Shown here: positions 25,669 through 34,802 of the stretch, in pieces | How the letters are laid out: the number at the start of each line of letters is the position of its first letter | How positions within the stretch are numbered: position 1 is the stretch's first letter | Assembly: GCF_023541015.1 (NCBI RefSeq) | Contig: NZ_JALNPR010000001.1 | Span: 372,001-436,000, forward strand | Length of the DNA: 64,000 nt | Origin: Marivivens donghaensis | Lineage (GTDB): Bacteria; Pseudomonadota; Alphaproteobacteria; Rhodobacterales; Rhodobacteraceae | Direction: 5' to 3' | The notes under the pieces: model-generated | Seen by the model: only the letters and a program-made list of their open reading frames with translations | What the model was told of the DNA's origin: nothing | The model's database searches: none | Made by a program: the position numbers and the translations under genes

Positions 25669-27042
25669 ATGGCCGAGCTGATCGAAGACCACGAAGAAGA
25701 GGCATTTGGTGTCACAGAAAGTCTCGTTGACGGGGTTCTTGAGGCTGTTGATGCGGGCGATGCCGAGCAGGTCGATTTCCTGCTCGATCCCTTGCACCCT
25801 GCGGACATCGCCCATGTGATCGAGCAGATCTCGCCGCGCGAACGGCGGGACCTGCTGGATGTCTGGAAGGGCGGGATGGATGGGGAAATCCTGTCCGAAC
25901 TTGACGAAGGTATCCGCGAAGAGATCATCGAAAGCCTCGCGCCTGCGGAATTGGCTGAAGCTTTCCGTGAACTCGAATCCGATGACGTTGTTGACCTTGT
26001 TGAATACCTCGATGAGGACCAACAAGAAGCGGTTCTGGATGTTCTTGAGGGACCAGAACGGGTCGTTGTCGAAAAGGCGCTCGCTTATCCCGAAGAATCC
26101 GCTGGCCGCCACATGCAGGTGGAGATCGTCCGTGCGCCCGAACATTGGACGGTTGGTGAAACGATTGATTTCATGCGGTCGGGTATCGATCTGCCGGATC
26201 AGTTTTACCATGTCGTGTTGGTTGATCCCAAGATCAAACCCGTGGCCTATGCGACCCTTGGCCGTATCCTGTCTTCTCCCCGCAGCGCCAAGCTGCGTGA
26301 CATTTGCGAGGAAAGTTTCCGCGTCTTTGACGTGAACGATACGGCGGCGGATGTGGCCCATGCGTTCAACCACTACCACCTCATTTCGGCGCCTGTCGTG
26401 GACGAAGATGACCGTCTCGTCGGTGTGATTACCATCGACGACGCGATGACCCTTCTGGACGAAGAACACGAAGAAGACATCCTGCGTCTTGCGGGTGTGG
26501 GCGAAGGTAGCCTGTCGGACAGCGTGCTCGAGACCACGCGCCAGCGCCTTCCGTGGCTCGGCGTGAACCTCGTGACGGCGATCCTCGCATCCATGGTGAT
26601 CAGCCTGTTTGAGACGACGATTTCGGGGCTCGTGGCTTTGGCTGTGTTGATGCCGATTGTGGCGTCGATGGGCGGCAATGCGGGCACACAATCGTTGACC
26701 GTTGCGGTGCGTGCGATGGCGACACGCGACCTGACAGGATCGAACGTCTGGCGCGTGATCCGCAAAGAGATGATGGTCGGTCTTTTGAACGGATTGGTCT
26801 TTGCGGTGCTCATGGGCTTGGTCGGTTACGTCTGGTTCGGCACGCCTATGCTGGGTGTGGTCCTCGCGCTGGCGATGGTTATCAACCTTGTGGTCGCTGG
26901 GCTTGCTGGCACGATGGTGCCTGTCGCGCTCGAACGTGCTGGTGTCGACCCTGCACTGGCCTCTGGTGCCTTTGTGACCACGGTGACAGATGTCGTCGGG
27001 TTCTTTGCTTTCCTTGGCTTGGCTGGATGGATGCTCCTATGA
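25669..27042 (+). CDS. mgtE: Magnesium transporter MgtE
   Basis: A 457-residue Mg2+ channel/transporter with an N-terminal helical superhelix domain (DAEQVDFLLDPLHPADIAHV), a CBS pair that senses Mg2+, and about five C-terminal membrane helices. The pore signature region LMPIVASMGGNAGTQSLTVA is intact. The ATG at 25669 is preferred; a GTG at 25621 would add 16 unusual residues. It overlaps the next gene as ATGA. No Mg riboswitch is visible upstream. Confidence 0.92.
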   Translation: MAELIEDHEEEAFGVTESLVDGVLEAVDAGDAEQVDFLLDPLHPADIAHVIEQISPRERRDLLDVWKGGMDGEILSELDEGIREEIIESLAPAELAEAFRELESDDVVDLVEYLDEDQQEAVLDVLEGPERVVVEKALAYPEESAGRHMQVEIVRAPEHWTVGETIDFMRSGIDLPDQFYHVVLVDPKIKPVAYATLGRILSSPRSAKLRDICEESFRVFDVNDTAADVAHAFNHYHLISAPVVDEDDRLVGVITIDDAMTLLDEEHEEDILRLAGVGEGSLSDSVLETTRQRLPWLGVNLVTAILASMVISLFETTISGLVALAVLMPIVASMGGNAGTQSLTVAVRAMATRDLTGSNVWRVIRKEMMVGLLNGLVFAVLMGLVGYVWFGTPMLGVVLALAMVINLVVAGLAGTMVPVALERAGVDPALASGAFVTTVTDVVGFFAFLGLAGWMLL

Positions 27043-27593
27043 CGCTTGATGAACAGAAGGCTGCGGCCCGCGTTGCCGCCTTTGCCCGCCGCAAAGAGGC
27101 TCATCAAGCGGGCATTGGCACATCCGCGCATCTGTCAGAGGTCCTCGCGGGGTATCGTGGCGTGCCGCTCGCGGGTTACATGCCGATGCGGACCGAGATT
27201 GATCCGCTGCCCGCAATGGCCGAGGCCGCAGCGCACGGCCCTGTCGGGGTGCCTGTGATCATGGGGGCTGCAACGCCGCTCAAGTTCCGCCAGTGGGAAC
27301 CAGACTGCGCCCTTATCGCGGGAGAGTTCGGCGCAATGATCCCCGAAAGCGGCGACTGGATCGAGCCAGAGATCCTCATCGTGCCCCTCGTCGCGTTTTC
27401 GCGGACAGGCGGTCGTCTGGGGTATGGCGGTGGTTTCTATGATCGCACGCTAGAGCAGCTGCGTGCCAAACGCGCAACGCTGGCGATTGGGTTTGCCTAT
27501 AGTGCCCAAGAGGATGCCAATATCCCACTCGAACCCGTAGACCAGCCATTGAACCTGATCGTGACCGAAAACGGTGTGATCGAGGTCGGGTAA
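27039..27593 (+). CDS. 5-formyltetrahydrofolate cyclo-ligase
   Basis: It recycles 5-formyl-THF to 5,10-methenyl-THF with ATP. The 184 residues show the family features: a basic N-terminal helix (KAAARVAAFARRKEAH), YMPMRTEIDPLP and the signature RLGYGGGFYDRTL. The start at 27039 overlaps the mgtE stop by ATGA. It is followed by the dispersed repeat, which likely doubles as a transcription end. Confidence 0.93.
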   Translation: MTLDEQKAAARVAAFARRKEAHQAGIGTSAHLSEVLAGYRGVPLAGYMPMRTEIDPLPAMAEAAAHGPVGVPVIMGAATPLKFRQWEPDCALIAGEFGAMIPESGDWIEPEILIVPLVAFSRTGGRLGYGGGFYDRTLEQLRAKRATLAIGFAYSAQEDANIPLEPVDQPLNLIVTENGVIEVG

Positions 27594-27598
27594 AGGGC

Positions 27599-27664
27599 AG
27601 GGGGCGCTGCCCCCTCTGGGCCTTTGGCCCATTCACCCCCGGGATATTTGAAGCACAAAGGCAG
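27599..27664. repeat. Dispersed intergenic repeat, copy 2
   Basis: Two hairpins in series (AGGGGGC 27599-27605 with GCCCCCT 27609-27615; GGGCC-TTT-GGCCC 27618-27630) are followed by the 28-bp core at 27637-27664. The core differs from copy 1 at two positions (AA in place of CG). It sits just after the cyclo-ligase stop and 53 bp before the YmdB-type gene. Confidence 0.75.
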
Positions 27665-27717
27665 CGCAGAGAGCGGCGGAGGTTGCGCATTTATTGGCAC
27701 GGGCCTAGAGGTATTTC

Positions 27718-28542
27718 ATGAAAATACTCTTTCTTGGCGATGTAATGGGTCGTGGCGGACGCGCGGCTGTGGTGGATGCGATCCCGAAAATGCGGGACGC
27801 GTGGGGGCTCGATTTCGTTGTGGTGAACGGCGAAAACGCAACGCGCGGCATGGGATTGTCGGGCGAACACGCCAAGATGTTGCTGGACGCGGGCGCAGAT
27901 GTGATCACCTTGGGCGATCACGCCTTTGACCAAAAGGACATGATGGCCTTTTGCGAGCAAGAGCCGCGGATCATTCGTCCGTTGAATTTCTCCAAGGTGG
28001 CACCAGGCAAAGGGGCGCGGGTGTTTACGGCGCGGCGGGGGCAGAAGGTACTTGTGACGCAAGTGCTGGGTCAGGTGTTCATGAAGCGCCCGTTTGATGA
28101 CCCGTTCTCTGCCGTGGATCAGGTGCTGCGTCAGTTTCCCTTGGGTGGGTTGGTGCAGGCGACCTTGGTGGATGTGCACTGCGAGGCGACATCAGAGAAA
28201 ATGGCGATGGGTCACTTTTGCGATGGGAAGGCTTCGGTTGTTGTGGGGACGCACACGCACGTGCCGACCGGCGACGCGCAGATTTTGCCAGCGGGCACGG
28301 CGTTTCAGTCGGATGCGGGGATGTGCGGCGATTATGACAGCGTGATTGGTATGACCAAGTCGGAACCACTGCGTCGGTTTATCACGGGCATGGCGAAGAA
28401 CCGTTTTGAACCCGCGATGGGCGATGTGACGGTATCGGGCCTATATGTGGAAACCGATGACCGCACAGGCAAAGCAACCCGCGTGGAAATGGTCCGCCAT
28501 GGAGGCCGATTGTCACAAAGTGGCCCGTCGCCTTTGAGTTGA
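27718..28542 (+). CDS. YmdB-type metallophosphoesterase
   Basis: A 274-residue protein of the TIGR00282/YmdB family, a 2',3'-cyclic nucleotide phosphodiesterase linked in Bacillus to RNA turnover and biofilm choice. Metal-site motifs are GDVMGRGG at the N terminus, VVNGENATRG, LGDHAFDQ, DVHCEATSEK and GTHTHVPTGD. It is cytosolic. The biological role in this group is not established. It is probably a separate unit after the repeat. Confidence 0.88.
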   Translation: MKILFLGDVMGRGGRAAVVDAIPKMRDAWGLDFVVVNGENATRGMGLSGEHAKMLLDAGADVITLGDHAFDQKDMMAFCEQEPRIIRPLNFSKVAPGKGARVFTARRGQKVLVTQVLGQVFMKRPFDDPFSAVDQVLRQFPLGGLVQATLVDVHCEATSEKMAMGHFCDGKASVVVGTHTHVPTGDAQILPAGTAFQSDAGMCGDYDSVIGMTKSEPLRRFITGMAKNRFEPAMGDVTVSGLYVETDDRTGKATRVEMVRHGGRLSQSGPSPLS

Positions 28543-28604
28543 GGGGGCTTGCGTCCGAACATGCGGCGCGGCAACTATAGAGTGCCAATAGCTTGGGGAA
28601 TTTC

Positions 28605-30386
28605 ATGGTCGACCTAATACACCTGTCGCAGACAGGTCAGGCCATCGTCGCGTTGATGATCGTTGTCGGCATGTTCGTCATGTTCCTGCGGGAAACCTAC
28701 CCGACCGAAGTTGTGGCGATCACAGGCGTTGCGATCATGTTGGCTTTGGGCATTTTGCCCTATGACGTGGCGGTGTCGTCGTTGTCGAACCCTGCACCTT
28801 GGACCATTGCGGCGATGTTTATCGTTATGGGAGCGTTGGTGAGGACAGGTGCCCTCGCGCGGATGACGGAATTTGCGCAAGCTCATGCTGAGGAGCGCCC
28901 CAAATTGGCGCTGGCGGGGTTGATGGGCTTTGTCATCGTTTCCTCGGCCTTTGTGAATAACACCCCTGTGGTCGTTGTGATGTTGCCCGTTTTTGTGCAG
29001 CTGTCGCGGACCTTGGGTGTCTCTGCCTCGAAGTTGCTGATCCCCTTGTCCTATGGCGCGATTGTGGGCGGCACGATGACGCTGATCGGTACATCGACCA
29101 ACCTGTTGGTGGATGGTGTAGCCCGTCAGTCTGGGATGGAGCCGTTTTCGATCTTTGAAATCACGCCTATTGGTATCGTGATCTCGCTTTGGACGATGGC
29201 TTATCTTTTGATTTTCGGGCGTAAGCTGCTGCCTGATCGCACGAGCATGGCTTCGCTTTTGTCAGATCGGTCGCGCATGCGGTTCTTTACCGAAGCGGTC
29301 ATTCCACCTGAATCGAACCTTATTGGTCGTGAAGTGCTCGACGTTCAGTTGTTCAAACGCGAAGGCGTGCGGTTGATTGACGTAGTGCGTGGCGACCAGT
29401 CGCTGCGGCGCGATCTGACAGGGGTGACACTTCAAGTCGGGGACCGCGTTGTGCTGCGGACACCGATGGCAGAGCTGCTGGGCCTCCAGCGGAACAAAGA
29501 ACTCCGTCGGATGGACCAGTTGTCTGCCATTGAAACCACCACGGTCGAAGTGCTGATTACCCCTGAATCGCGGATGGTTGGGCGCAAGCTGGGCCAGATG
29601 CGTTTGCGCCGTCGCTATGGCGTCTATCCGCTTGCTGTGCATCGTCGTGACAAAAACATCGGCAACCAGATCGAAGATTTGATTGTGCGGGTGGGGGATA
29701 CGCTCCTGTTGGAAGGCGCGCCCGAGGACATTCAGAAACTTGCTGCTGATATGAGCCTTGGCGATGTGTCGAAACCCTCGGTCCGTGCCTATCGTCGTAG
29801 CCATGCGCCGATTGCGATTGCTGCGATGTTTGGTGTGGTGATTTTGGCGGCGTTCAATGTGGCGCCGATTTTGTTGTTGGCGATTGTGGCCGTGGCTGTG
29901 GTTTTGCTCACGGGCTGTATCGATGCCGAAGAAGCTTTCGAGCATGTGGATGGTAGCCTACTGGCGCTGATCTTTGGGATGCTTGCCGTCGGCGCGGCCT
30001 TGGATCATTCGGGGGCTGTGGCGCTGATCGGTAATGGCCTAGCGCCGTTCATGACCGACTTGCCGCCTTATGTGGTGGTCTTTGCAGTCTACACACTGTC
30101 GATGGTTCTGACCGAATTGGTGTCGAACAACGCGGTCGGCGTGGTGATGACGCCCATTGCGATAGGGCTTGCCAATGCGATTGGTGTGGACCCTCGGCCC
30201 TTGGTCGTCGCGGTCATGGTCGCTGCCTCGGCGAGCTTTTCAACACCCATCGGATACCAGACCAACACGCTCGTTTACGGCCCAGGTGGGTATAAGTTTT
30301 CGGACTTCCTAAAGGTCGGCGTACCGCTCAATGCATCGCTTGCGTTCCTATGTTCAGCCATCATCCCGTTGATCTGGCCGCTCTGA
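28605..30386 (+). CDS. SLC13-family anion carrier with RCK_C domains
   Basis: A 593-residue membrane carrier of the divalent anion:sodium family. Two hydrophobic halves carry matched hairpin motifs (SSAFVNNTPVVVVMLP and TELVSNNAVGVVMTP), each followed by a Ser/Thr-rich segment. Between them are two TrkA_C-like domains (about 205-375). Such proteins move sulfate, dicarboxylates or other anions. The substrate cannot be told here. The ATG at 28605 is taken; a TTG at 28593 is the alternative. Confidence 0.87.
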   Translation: MVDLIHLSQTGQAIVALMIVVGMFVMFLRETYPTEVVAITGVAIMLALGILPYDVAVSSLSNPAPWTIAAMFIVMGALVRTGALARMTEFAQAHAEERPKLALAGLMGFVIVSSAFVNNTPVVVVMLPVFVQLSRTLGVSASKLLIPLSYGAIVGGTMTLIGTSTNLLVDGVARQSGMEPFSIFEITPIGIVISLWTMAYLLIFGRKLLPDRTSMASLLSDRSRMRFFTEAVIPPESNLIGREVLDVQLFKREGVRLIDVVRGDQSLRRDLTGVTLQVGDRVVLRTPMAELLGLQRNKELRRMDQLSAIETTTVEVLITPESRMVGRKLGQMRLRRRYGVYPLAVHRRDKNIGNQIEDLIVRVGDTLLLEGAPEDIQKLAADMSLGDVSKPSVRAYRRSHAPIAIAAMFGVVILAAFNVAPILLLAIVAVAVVLLTGCIDAEEAFEHVDGSLLALIFGMLAVGAALDHSGAVALIGNGLAPFMTDLPPYVVVFAVYTLSMVLTELVSNNAVGVVMTPIAIGLANAIGVDPRPLVVAVMVAASASFSTPIGYQTNTLVYGPGGYKFSDFLKVGVPLNASLAFLCSAIIPLIWPL

Positions 30387-30455
30387 GGCTTGCAGCCAGC
30401 CGCCCGACTGACATATAGAGACGCGAACTGTCCGATAGACTGAAAAGAGGTCCCC

Positions 30456-31199
30456 ATGGCCGGCCATAGTAAATGGGCTAACATCCAACACCGCAAAGGG
30501 CGTCAAGACGCTGCGCGGTCCAAAATGTTCTCCAAATTTTCCAAAGAGATCACCGTAGCCGCAAAGATGGGCGACCCTGATCCCGATAAGAACCCGCGTC
30601 TGCGTCTGGCGATCAAAGCTGCGAAATCGCAGTCTATGCCTAAGGACGTGATCGAACGCGCGATTAAGAAATCGCAGATGGGTGACGGCGACGATTACAC
30701 CGAAATCCGTTACGAAGGCTATGGCCCGAACGGTATCGCGATCATCGTTGAGGCACTGACCGACAACGTGAACCGCACCGCATCGAACGTGCGTTCGACC
30801 TTCACCAAAGGTGGTGGAAACCTCGGCACCACGGGTTCGGTTTCCTTCATGTTCGACCGTGTGGGCGAAATCACCTATCCGGCATCCGTTGGCGATGCGG
30901 ACACCGTGATGATGGCCGCAATCGAAGCGGGCGCTGACGATGTGGAATCCGATGAGGACGGCCACTGGGTCTATTGCGCGATGGAAAACCTCTCTGAGGT
31001 GTCCGAAGCTCTCGAAGCCGAACTCGGCGAAGCAACCGAAGCAAAACTGATCTGGAAGCCGCAGAACCGCACCGATGTGGATCTCGAAACCGCTCAGAAG
31101 CTGATGAAGCTGATCGACACGCTCGAAGACGACGATGACGTTCAGACCGTCACCGCGAACTTTGACGTGCCAGAGGATGTGGCGGCTCAGCTCGGCTAA
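30456..31199 (+). CDS. YebC/PmpR-family protein
   Basis: A 247-residue protein starting [18 protein letters not shown], the strict hallmark of the YebC/TACO1 family. It has the usual acidic domain near [20 protein letters not shown]. Members are described as DNA-binding regulators (PmpR) and, more recently, as ribosome-associated factors that ease translation of difficult stretches. It has its own terminator and looks monocistronic. ruvC and other common neighbours are absent. Confidence 0.95.
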   Translation: MAGHSKWANIQHRKGRQDAARSKMFSKFSKEITVAAKMGDPDPDKNPRLRLAIKAAKSQSMPKDVIERAIKKSQMGDGDDYTEIRYEGYGPNGIAIIVEALTDNVNRTASNVRSTFTKGGGNLGTTGSVSFMFDRVGEITYPASVGDADTVMMAAIEAGADDVESDEDGHWVYCAMENLSEVSEALEAELGEATEAKLIWKPQNRTDVDLETAQKLMKLIDTLEDDDDVQTVTANFDVPEDVAAQLG

Positions 31200-31222
31200 T
31201 CCTTGGGATCATCCCTGATTTA

Positions 31223-31244
31223 CGGCGCCTTCGGGCGCCGTTTT
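31223..31244 (+). terminator. Terminator of the YebC-family gene
   Basis: CGGCGCC (31223-31229) pairs with GGCGCCG (31234-31240) around a TTCG-type loop, then TTTT. It lies just before the convergent argP stop and may serve mainly the plus strand. Confidence 0.92.
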
Positions 31245-31247
31245 CAT

Positions 31248-32111
31248 TTAGAGCGTTTGTTTCGCCGCCGCGCGGATCGAAGCCGTCAGCCCCGCCAGAG
31301 GTTTCGCAACCAGACGGTTAACCTGCCAATGCAGCGGGGTAAGAAGGGGTCGTTCTGGCGATAGATCGACCAGTTTACCCTCTGCGATCAGCCTATCAAC
31401 CAACGCCGCAGGGTTCATACCCCACCCCATGCCCAAGAGGCTCGCCTCAACAAAGGCGCTCGACGATGGGACAAGGTGAGTGTTCAGCGGCACCCGTTTC
31501 CCGACCATCATCTCGACCCAGCGGTTTTGCAGCGCGTCCTTTGCGTTGAAGGTCAGGGCAGGGGCGGTCGCCAGCGCCTCTGCCGTAATGCCGTTCGGAA
31601 AATGCTGACGGACAAAGGATGGGCTCGCGGTTGCGCGGTAGGTCAACGCACCGAGGGCAAAGCTATCGCAGCCCTGAACGGGGCCAGCCTCGCCTGTGAT
31701 GGCAGCAGAAACTTCGCCTTTGCGCAGCCAATCGGCAGAGTGATCCTGATCGTCGATCAAAAGGTCGAACAGTATGGGATGGTCGGCAATAGCGGGCAAA
31801 AACCACGTGGCAAGGCTATCCGCATTGACCGCAACCCGCAGCCGCGCAGGGGCCGCCGTTTGCCCGATGTCCGCCGCCAATGCCGTCTCAAGTAGCGTGA
31901 GGTCATCATAGTGCCGCGCCAATCGTGCGCCCGTCGGCGTCGCGGTGCAGGGCGTTCCGCGTTGGATCAATGTGGTTCCAATACGGTCCTCAAGTGCCTT
32001 GATCCGTTGGGAAATCGCGGATGGCGTGACGCCCAACGCATGGGCCGCCGCGTCAAAGGCTCCAAGTCGGATCACGGCAGAAAGCGCGGAAAGTTGAGCG
32101 GGATCATACAT
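31248..32111 (-). CDS. LysR-family regulator, ArgP/LysG type
   Basis: A 287-residue regulator starting MYDPAQLSALSAVIRLGAFD, then the HTH helix (AHALGVTPSAISQRIKALED), typical of ArgP/LysG, which senses lysine or arginine and switches on an amino-acid exporter. The divergent gene is exactly such an exporter. The effector domain is complete. A TTAGAA-N7-TTCTAA dyad overlaps its start codon, consistent with autoregulation. Confidence 0.9.
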   Translation of the reverse strand: MYDPAQLSALSAVIRLGAFDAAAHALGVTPSAISQRIKALEDRIGTTLIQRGTPCTATPTGARLARHYDDLTLLETALAADIGQTAAPARLRVAVNADSLATWFLPAIADHPILFDLLIDDQDHSADWLRKGEVSAAITGEAGPVQGCDSFALGALTYRATASPSFVRQHFPNGITAEALATAPALTFNAKDALQNRWVEMMVGKRVPLNTHLVPSSSAFVEASLLGMGWGMNPAALVDRLIAEGKLVDLSPERPLLTPLHWQVNRLVAKPLAGLTASIRAAAKQTL

Positions 32112-32129
32112 TAGAAACTCTAATTCTAA
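32111..32129. promoter_or_regulatory. Candidate ArgP operator
   Basis: TTAGAA at 32111-32116 and TTCTAA at 32124-32129 form a dyad with a 7-bp spacer, in the AT-rich gap between the divergent regulator and exporter genes. LysR proteins bind such T-N11-A-like dyads. Not tested. Confidence 0.45.
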
Positions 32130-32180
32130 CTCAGTTTATTTAATTTGATTAATCCTGTTGTGCCGCGCTAGGTCAACCCC

Positions 32181-32783
32181 ATGGAATATTGGATCGGACT
32201 TCGAACAGGTATCGCGCTCATCCTCGTGATCGGGGCGCAGAATGCCTTTGTGCTGCGGCAAGGACTGCGGCGGGAACATGTCTTGGCGGTGGTTGCGACC
32301 TGCGCTTTGTCGGATGCTGTGTTGATCGCGGCGGGTGTTGCGGGGATCGGCGCGGCGGTGGATGCCTTGCCGTGGCTGATGCCGCTGCTGCGTTGGGGTG
32401 GTGTTGCGTTTCTGGGATGGTATGGCGCACGGTCGTTCCTGTCCGCATGGCGCGGAGGGGCGGTCATGACCGCAGGCGAAGGCGACCGTGTTCCGCTGGT
32501 CAAGGTCATGCTGACCTGCCTCGCGTTTACGTGGCTGAACCCGCATGTCTACCTCGACACGGTGGTCCTGATCGGTAGCCTATCGGCGCAGTTCGAAGGC
32601 CGCGAATGGGTCTTTGGCGCGGGTGCAATGTCGGGATCTGTGATCTTTTTCACCACGCTTGGCTTTGGTGCGCGGCTACTGGCACCTGTGTTCGAACGGC
32701 CCATCGCGTGGCGTATCCTCGATACCTGCGTGGGGCTTTTGATGTGGTCTGTAGCTGCAACTCTGGTCTTCGCTGAAATGTGA
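32181..32783 (+). CDS. LysE/ArgO-family amino-acid exporter
   Basis: A 200-residue inner-membrane exporter with about six spans. LysE-family motifs are IGAQNAFVLRQGLRREHV near the N terminus and FTWLNPHVYLDTVVLIGSLS in the middle, the latter carrying the conserved Asn-Pro. It should export arginine or lysine. The partner regulator is divergent, a classic LysG-LysE or ArgP-ArgO pair. Confidence 0.92.
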   Translation: MEYWIGLRTGIALILVIGAQNAFVLRQGLRREHVLAVVATCALSDAVLIAAGVAGIGAAVDALPWLMPLLRWGGVAFLGWYGARSFLSAWRGGAVMTAGEGDRVPLVKVMLTCLAFTWLNPHVYLDTVVLIGSLSAQFEGREWVFGAGAMSGSVIFFTTLGFGARLLAPVFERPIAWRILDTCVGLLMWSVAATLVFAEM

Positions 32784-32828
32784 TCAAATCCACTTGCGGC
32801 GGCAAGCGCTCAGGTTCATGAAGGTGCA

Positions 32829-33737
32829 ATGACTGTTTCATCACCCTCTCAGGATCGGCCCGTTCAGGGCGTGTTGTGGATGCTCGCCACTGGCTTTTGC
32901 TTTGTCGTGGTGAACGTGATCGTGCGCTATCTGGGCGAGGACCTCCCCGCCGCACAAAGCGCATTCATCCGTTTCGCGTGGAGTTTTGTGTTCCTCGTTC
33001 CAACGCTCGGACCTTACCTTCGGGGCGGGATTGGTGCGCGGGCTTGGCAGCTCTTTGGTCTGCGCGGGGCGCTCCATACGGTCGCGATTATCCTTTGGTT
33101 CTTTGCGATGGCCCGCATCCCGATGGCCGAGGTTACGGCGATTGGTTACCTCAACCCGATTGTAGTGACGGTTGGTGCGGCGCTCCTCTTGGGCGAGGGG
33201 TTTGCGCGGCGTCGGATGTTGGCGATTGGCGTGGCGCTGATCGGCGCGTTGATCGTAATCCGCCCTGGTATGCGTGAAATCCAAATCGGCCACCTGTCCC
33301 AGTTGGGCGCGGCGCTGTCATTTGGCCTGTCTTACCTCGTGGCCAAACAGCTTAGCGGGATCGCTCCTGCAGGTGTCGTTGTGGCGATGCTGTCGGGCGT
33401 GGTGACGATTTGTCTGGCTCCGATTGCGTTTGTAGTCTGGGAACCCGTAGAGCTGCATCAGGTCATGTGGCTGGGCGGCGTGGCGGTATTTGCCTCTGCT
33501 GCGCATTATTGCATGACCAAGGCGTTCGCCTCTGCGCCCATGACGGTCACGCAACCTGTGACCTTCCTCCAGCTTGTCTGGGCAAGCATCTTTGGCGCGG
33601 TTCTCTTTGGTGAGGCGGTTGATCCCTTTGTTCTGGCGGGTGGGGCGCTCATCATCGGGGCGATCAGCTATATGACATGGCGGGAGGCGCAGTTGCGTCG
33701 CAAGGTGACACCGGTTGTGAACCAAACCAAAGTCTAA
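32829..33737 (+). CDS. EamA-family (DMT) transporter
   Basis: A 302-residue membrane protein with ten predicted spans in two EamA repeats. Conserved pieces include AQSAFIRFAWSFVFLVP, MARIPMAEVTAIGYLNPI and the second-repeat MTVTQPVTFLQLVWASIFG. It is probably a metabolite exporter of the drug/metabolite superfamily. The substrate is unknown. GAAGG lies four bases before the ATG. A bidirectional terminator follows. Confidence 0.9.
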   Translation: MTVSSPSQDRPVQGVLWMLATGFCFVVVNVIVRYLGEDLPAAQSAFIRFAWSFVFLVPTLGPYLRGGIGARAWQLFGLRGALHTVAIILWFFAMARIPMAEVTAIGYLNPIVVTVGAALLLGEGFARRRMLAIGVALIGALIVIRPGMREIQIGHLSQLGAALSFGLSYLVAKQLSGIAPAGVVVAMLSGVVTICLAPIAFVVWEPVELHQVMWLGGVAVFASAAHYCMTKAFASAPMTVTQPVTFLQLVWASIFGAVLFGEAVDPFVLAGGALIIGAISYMTWREAQLRRKVTPVVNQTKV

Positions 33738-33740
33738 ACG

Positions 33741-33770
33741 AAAAACGCCGGCCCAAGGGACCGGCGTTTT
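33741..33770. terminator. Bidirectional terminator between the EamA gene and choV
   Basis: A-rich left flank, ACGCCGG pairing with CCGGCGT around CCCAAGGGA, and a TTTT right flank. It suits both converging genes. Confidence 0.85.
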
Positions 33771-33788
33771 GCTGTTTTGCAGAGTCTC

Positions 33789-34802
33789 TTAGCGGCTGAG
33801 GCGCGTCAGAACCGAGGCTTCGGTCACTTGCCCGATGGGGGTGCCACTCTCAACGACCGTCAGCACCTTGTCTGTCTGTAGCTGTGCGATGATCTGACGG
33901 ATTGGCAGTTCCGCGTCGATCTTAACGCCATCGCCCGACCCAGTGGTCATCACATCACGCGCGGTCAGAACGCCGAGCGGGTTCATATGCGCGACAAAGT
34001 CCTGAACGTAGTCGTCGACAGGGTTCGCGATGATCTCGCGTGCGGTGCCGATCTGAACGATGCGGCCGCCTTCCATCAGGGCTATGCGGTTGCCGATTTT
34101 GAACGCTTCATCAAGGTCGTGCGACACAAAGATGATCGTCCGTTTCAGCTTGGCCTGCAGGTCGAGGAGTTCGTCCTGCAACTTCGCACGGATCAGCGGA
34201 TCGAGTGCCGAGAAGGGTTCGTCCATCAACAGGATCGGCGCTTCGGTCGCAAAGGCACGGGCGAGGCCGACGCGCTGCTGCATACCGCCCGATAATTCAC
34301 CCACCTTGCGTTCGGCCCAGTCTGCCAGACCGACAAGCTCTAGCTGAGCATCGACAGCAGCCTTACGCTGTGCAGGGGTTTGCCCCGCGAGCTCTAGCCC
34401 GAGGCCGACGTTTTCACGAACGGTCCGCCACGGCAGAAGGCCGAATTGCTGGAACACCATCGCAACGCGGGTCTGGCGGATATGGCGCAGGTCTGCGGGT
34501 TTGGCGTGGGTCACATCAACGAGGCCATTGCCGTCCGACACCCGAACGCAGCCACGCACCACGGGGTTCAACCCGTTCACAGCGCGCAAAAGCGTGGACT
34601 TACCTGAGCCAGAGAGGCCCATCAGAACGAGGATTTCCCCCTCAGCCACCGTGAGCGAGCAGTTATGCACGCCGAGGACCTGACCTGTGCTCGCTTGAAT
34701 GTCACCACGGGTCTGACCTTCGTCCATGAGGGGCAGGGCGCGGTCGGGTTGATCCCCGAAAACGATGGATACGTTGTCGAATTCTACTGCGGTTTTAGCC
34801 AT
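33789..34802 (-). CDS. choV: Choline ABC transporter ATP-binding protein
   Basis: Energy-coupling subunit of the ChoXWV choline importer, of the glycine betaine/proline (ProV) class. The 337 residues have Walker A GLSGSGKS at 62-69, LSGGMQQR, Walker B ILLMDEP and a C-terminal CBS-like region (about 280-337). The N-terminal extension before the ABC core, with DEGQTRGDIQASTGQVLGV, is typical of ChoV. The start shares a base with the choW stop (TAATG), so the two are coupled. Confidence 0.92.
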   Translation of the reverse strand: MAKTAVEFDNVSIVFGDQPDRALPLMDEGQTRGDIQASTGQVLGVHNCSLTVAEGEILVLMGLSGSGKSTLLRAVNGLNPVVRGCVRVSDGNGLVDVTHAKPADLRHIRQTRVAMVFQQFGLLPWRTVRENVGLGLELAGQTPAQRKAAVDAQLELVGLADWAERKVGELSGGMQQRVGLARAFATEAPILLMDEPFSALDPLIRAKLQDELLDLQAKLKRTIIFVSHDLDEAFKIGNRIALMEGGRIVQIGTAREIIANPVDDYVQDFVAHMNPLGVLTARDVMTTGSGDGVKIDAELPIRQIIAQLQTDKVLTVVESGTPIGQVTEASVLTRLSR

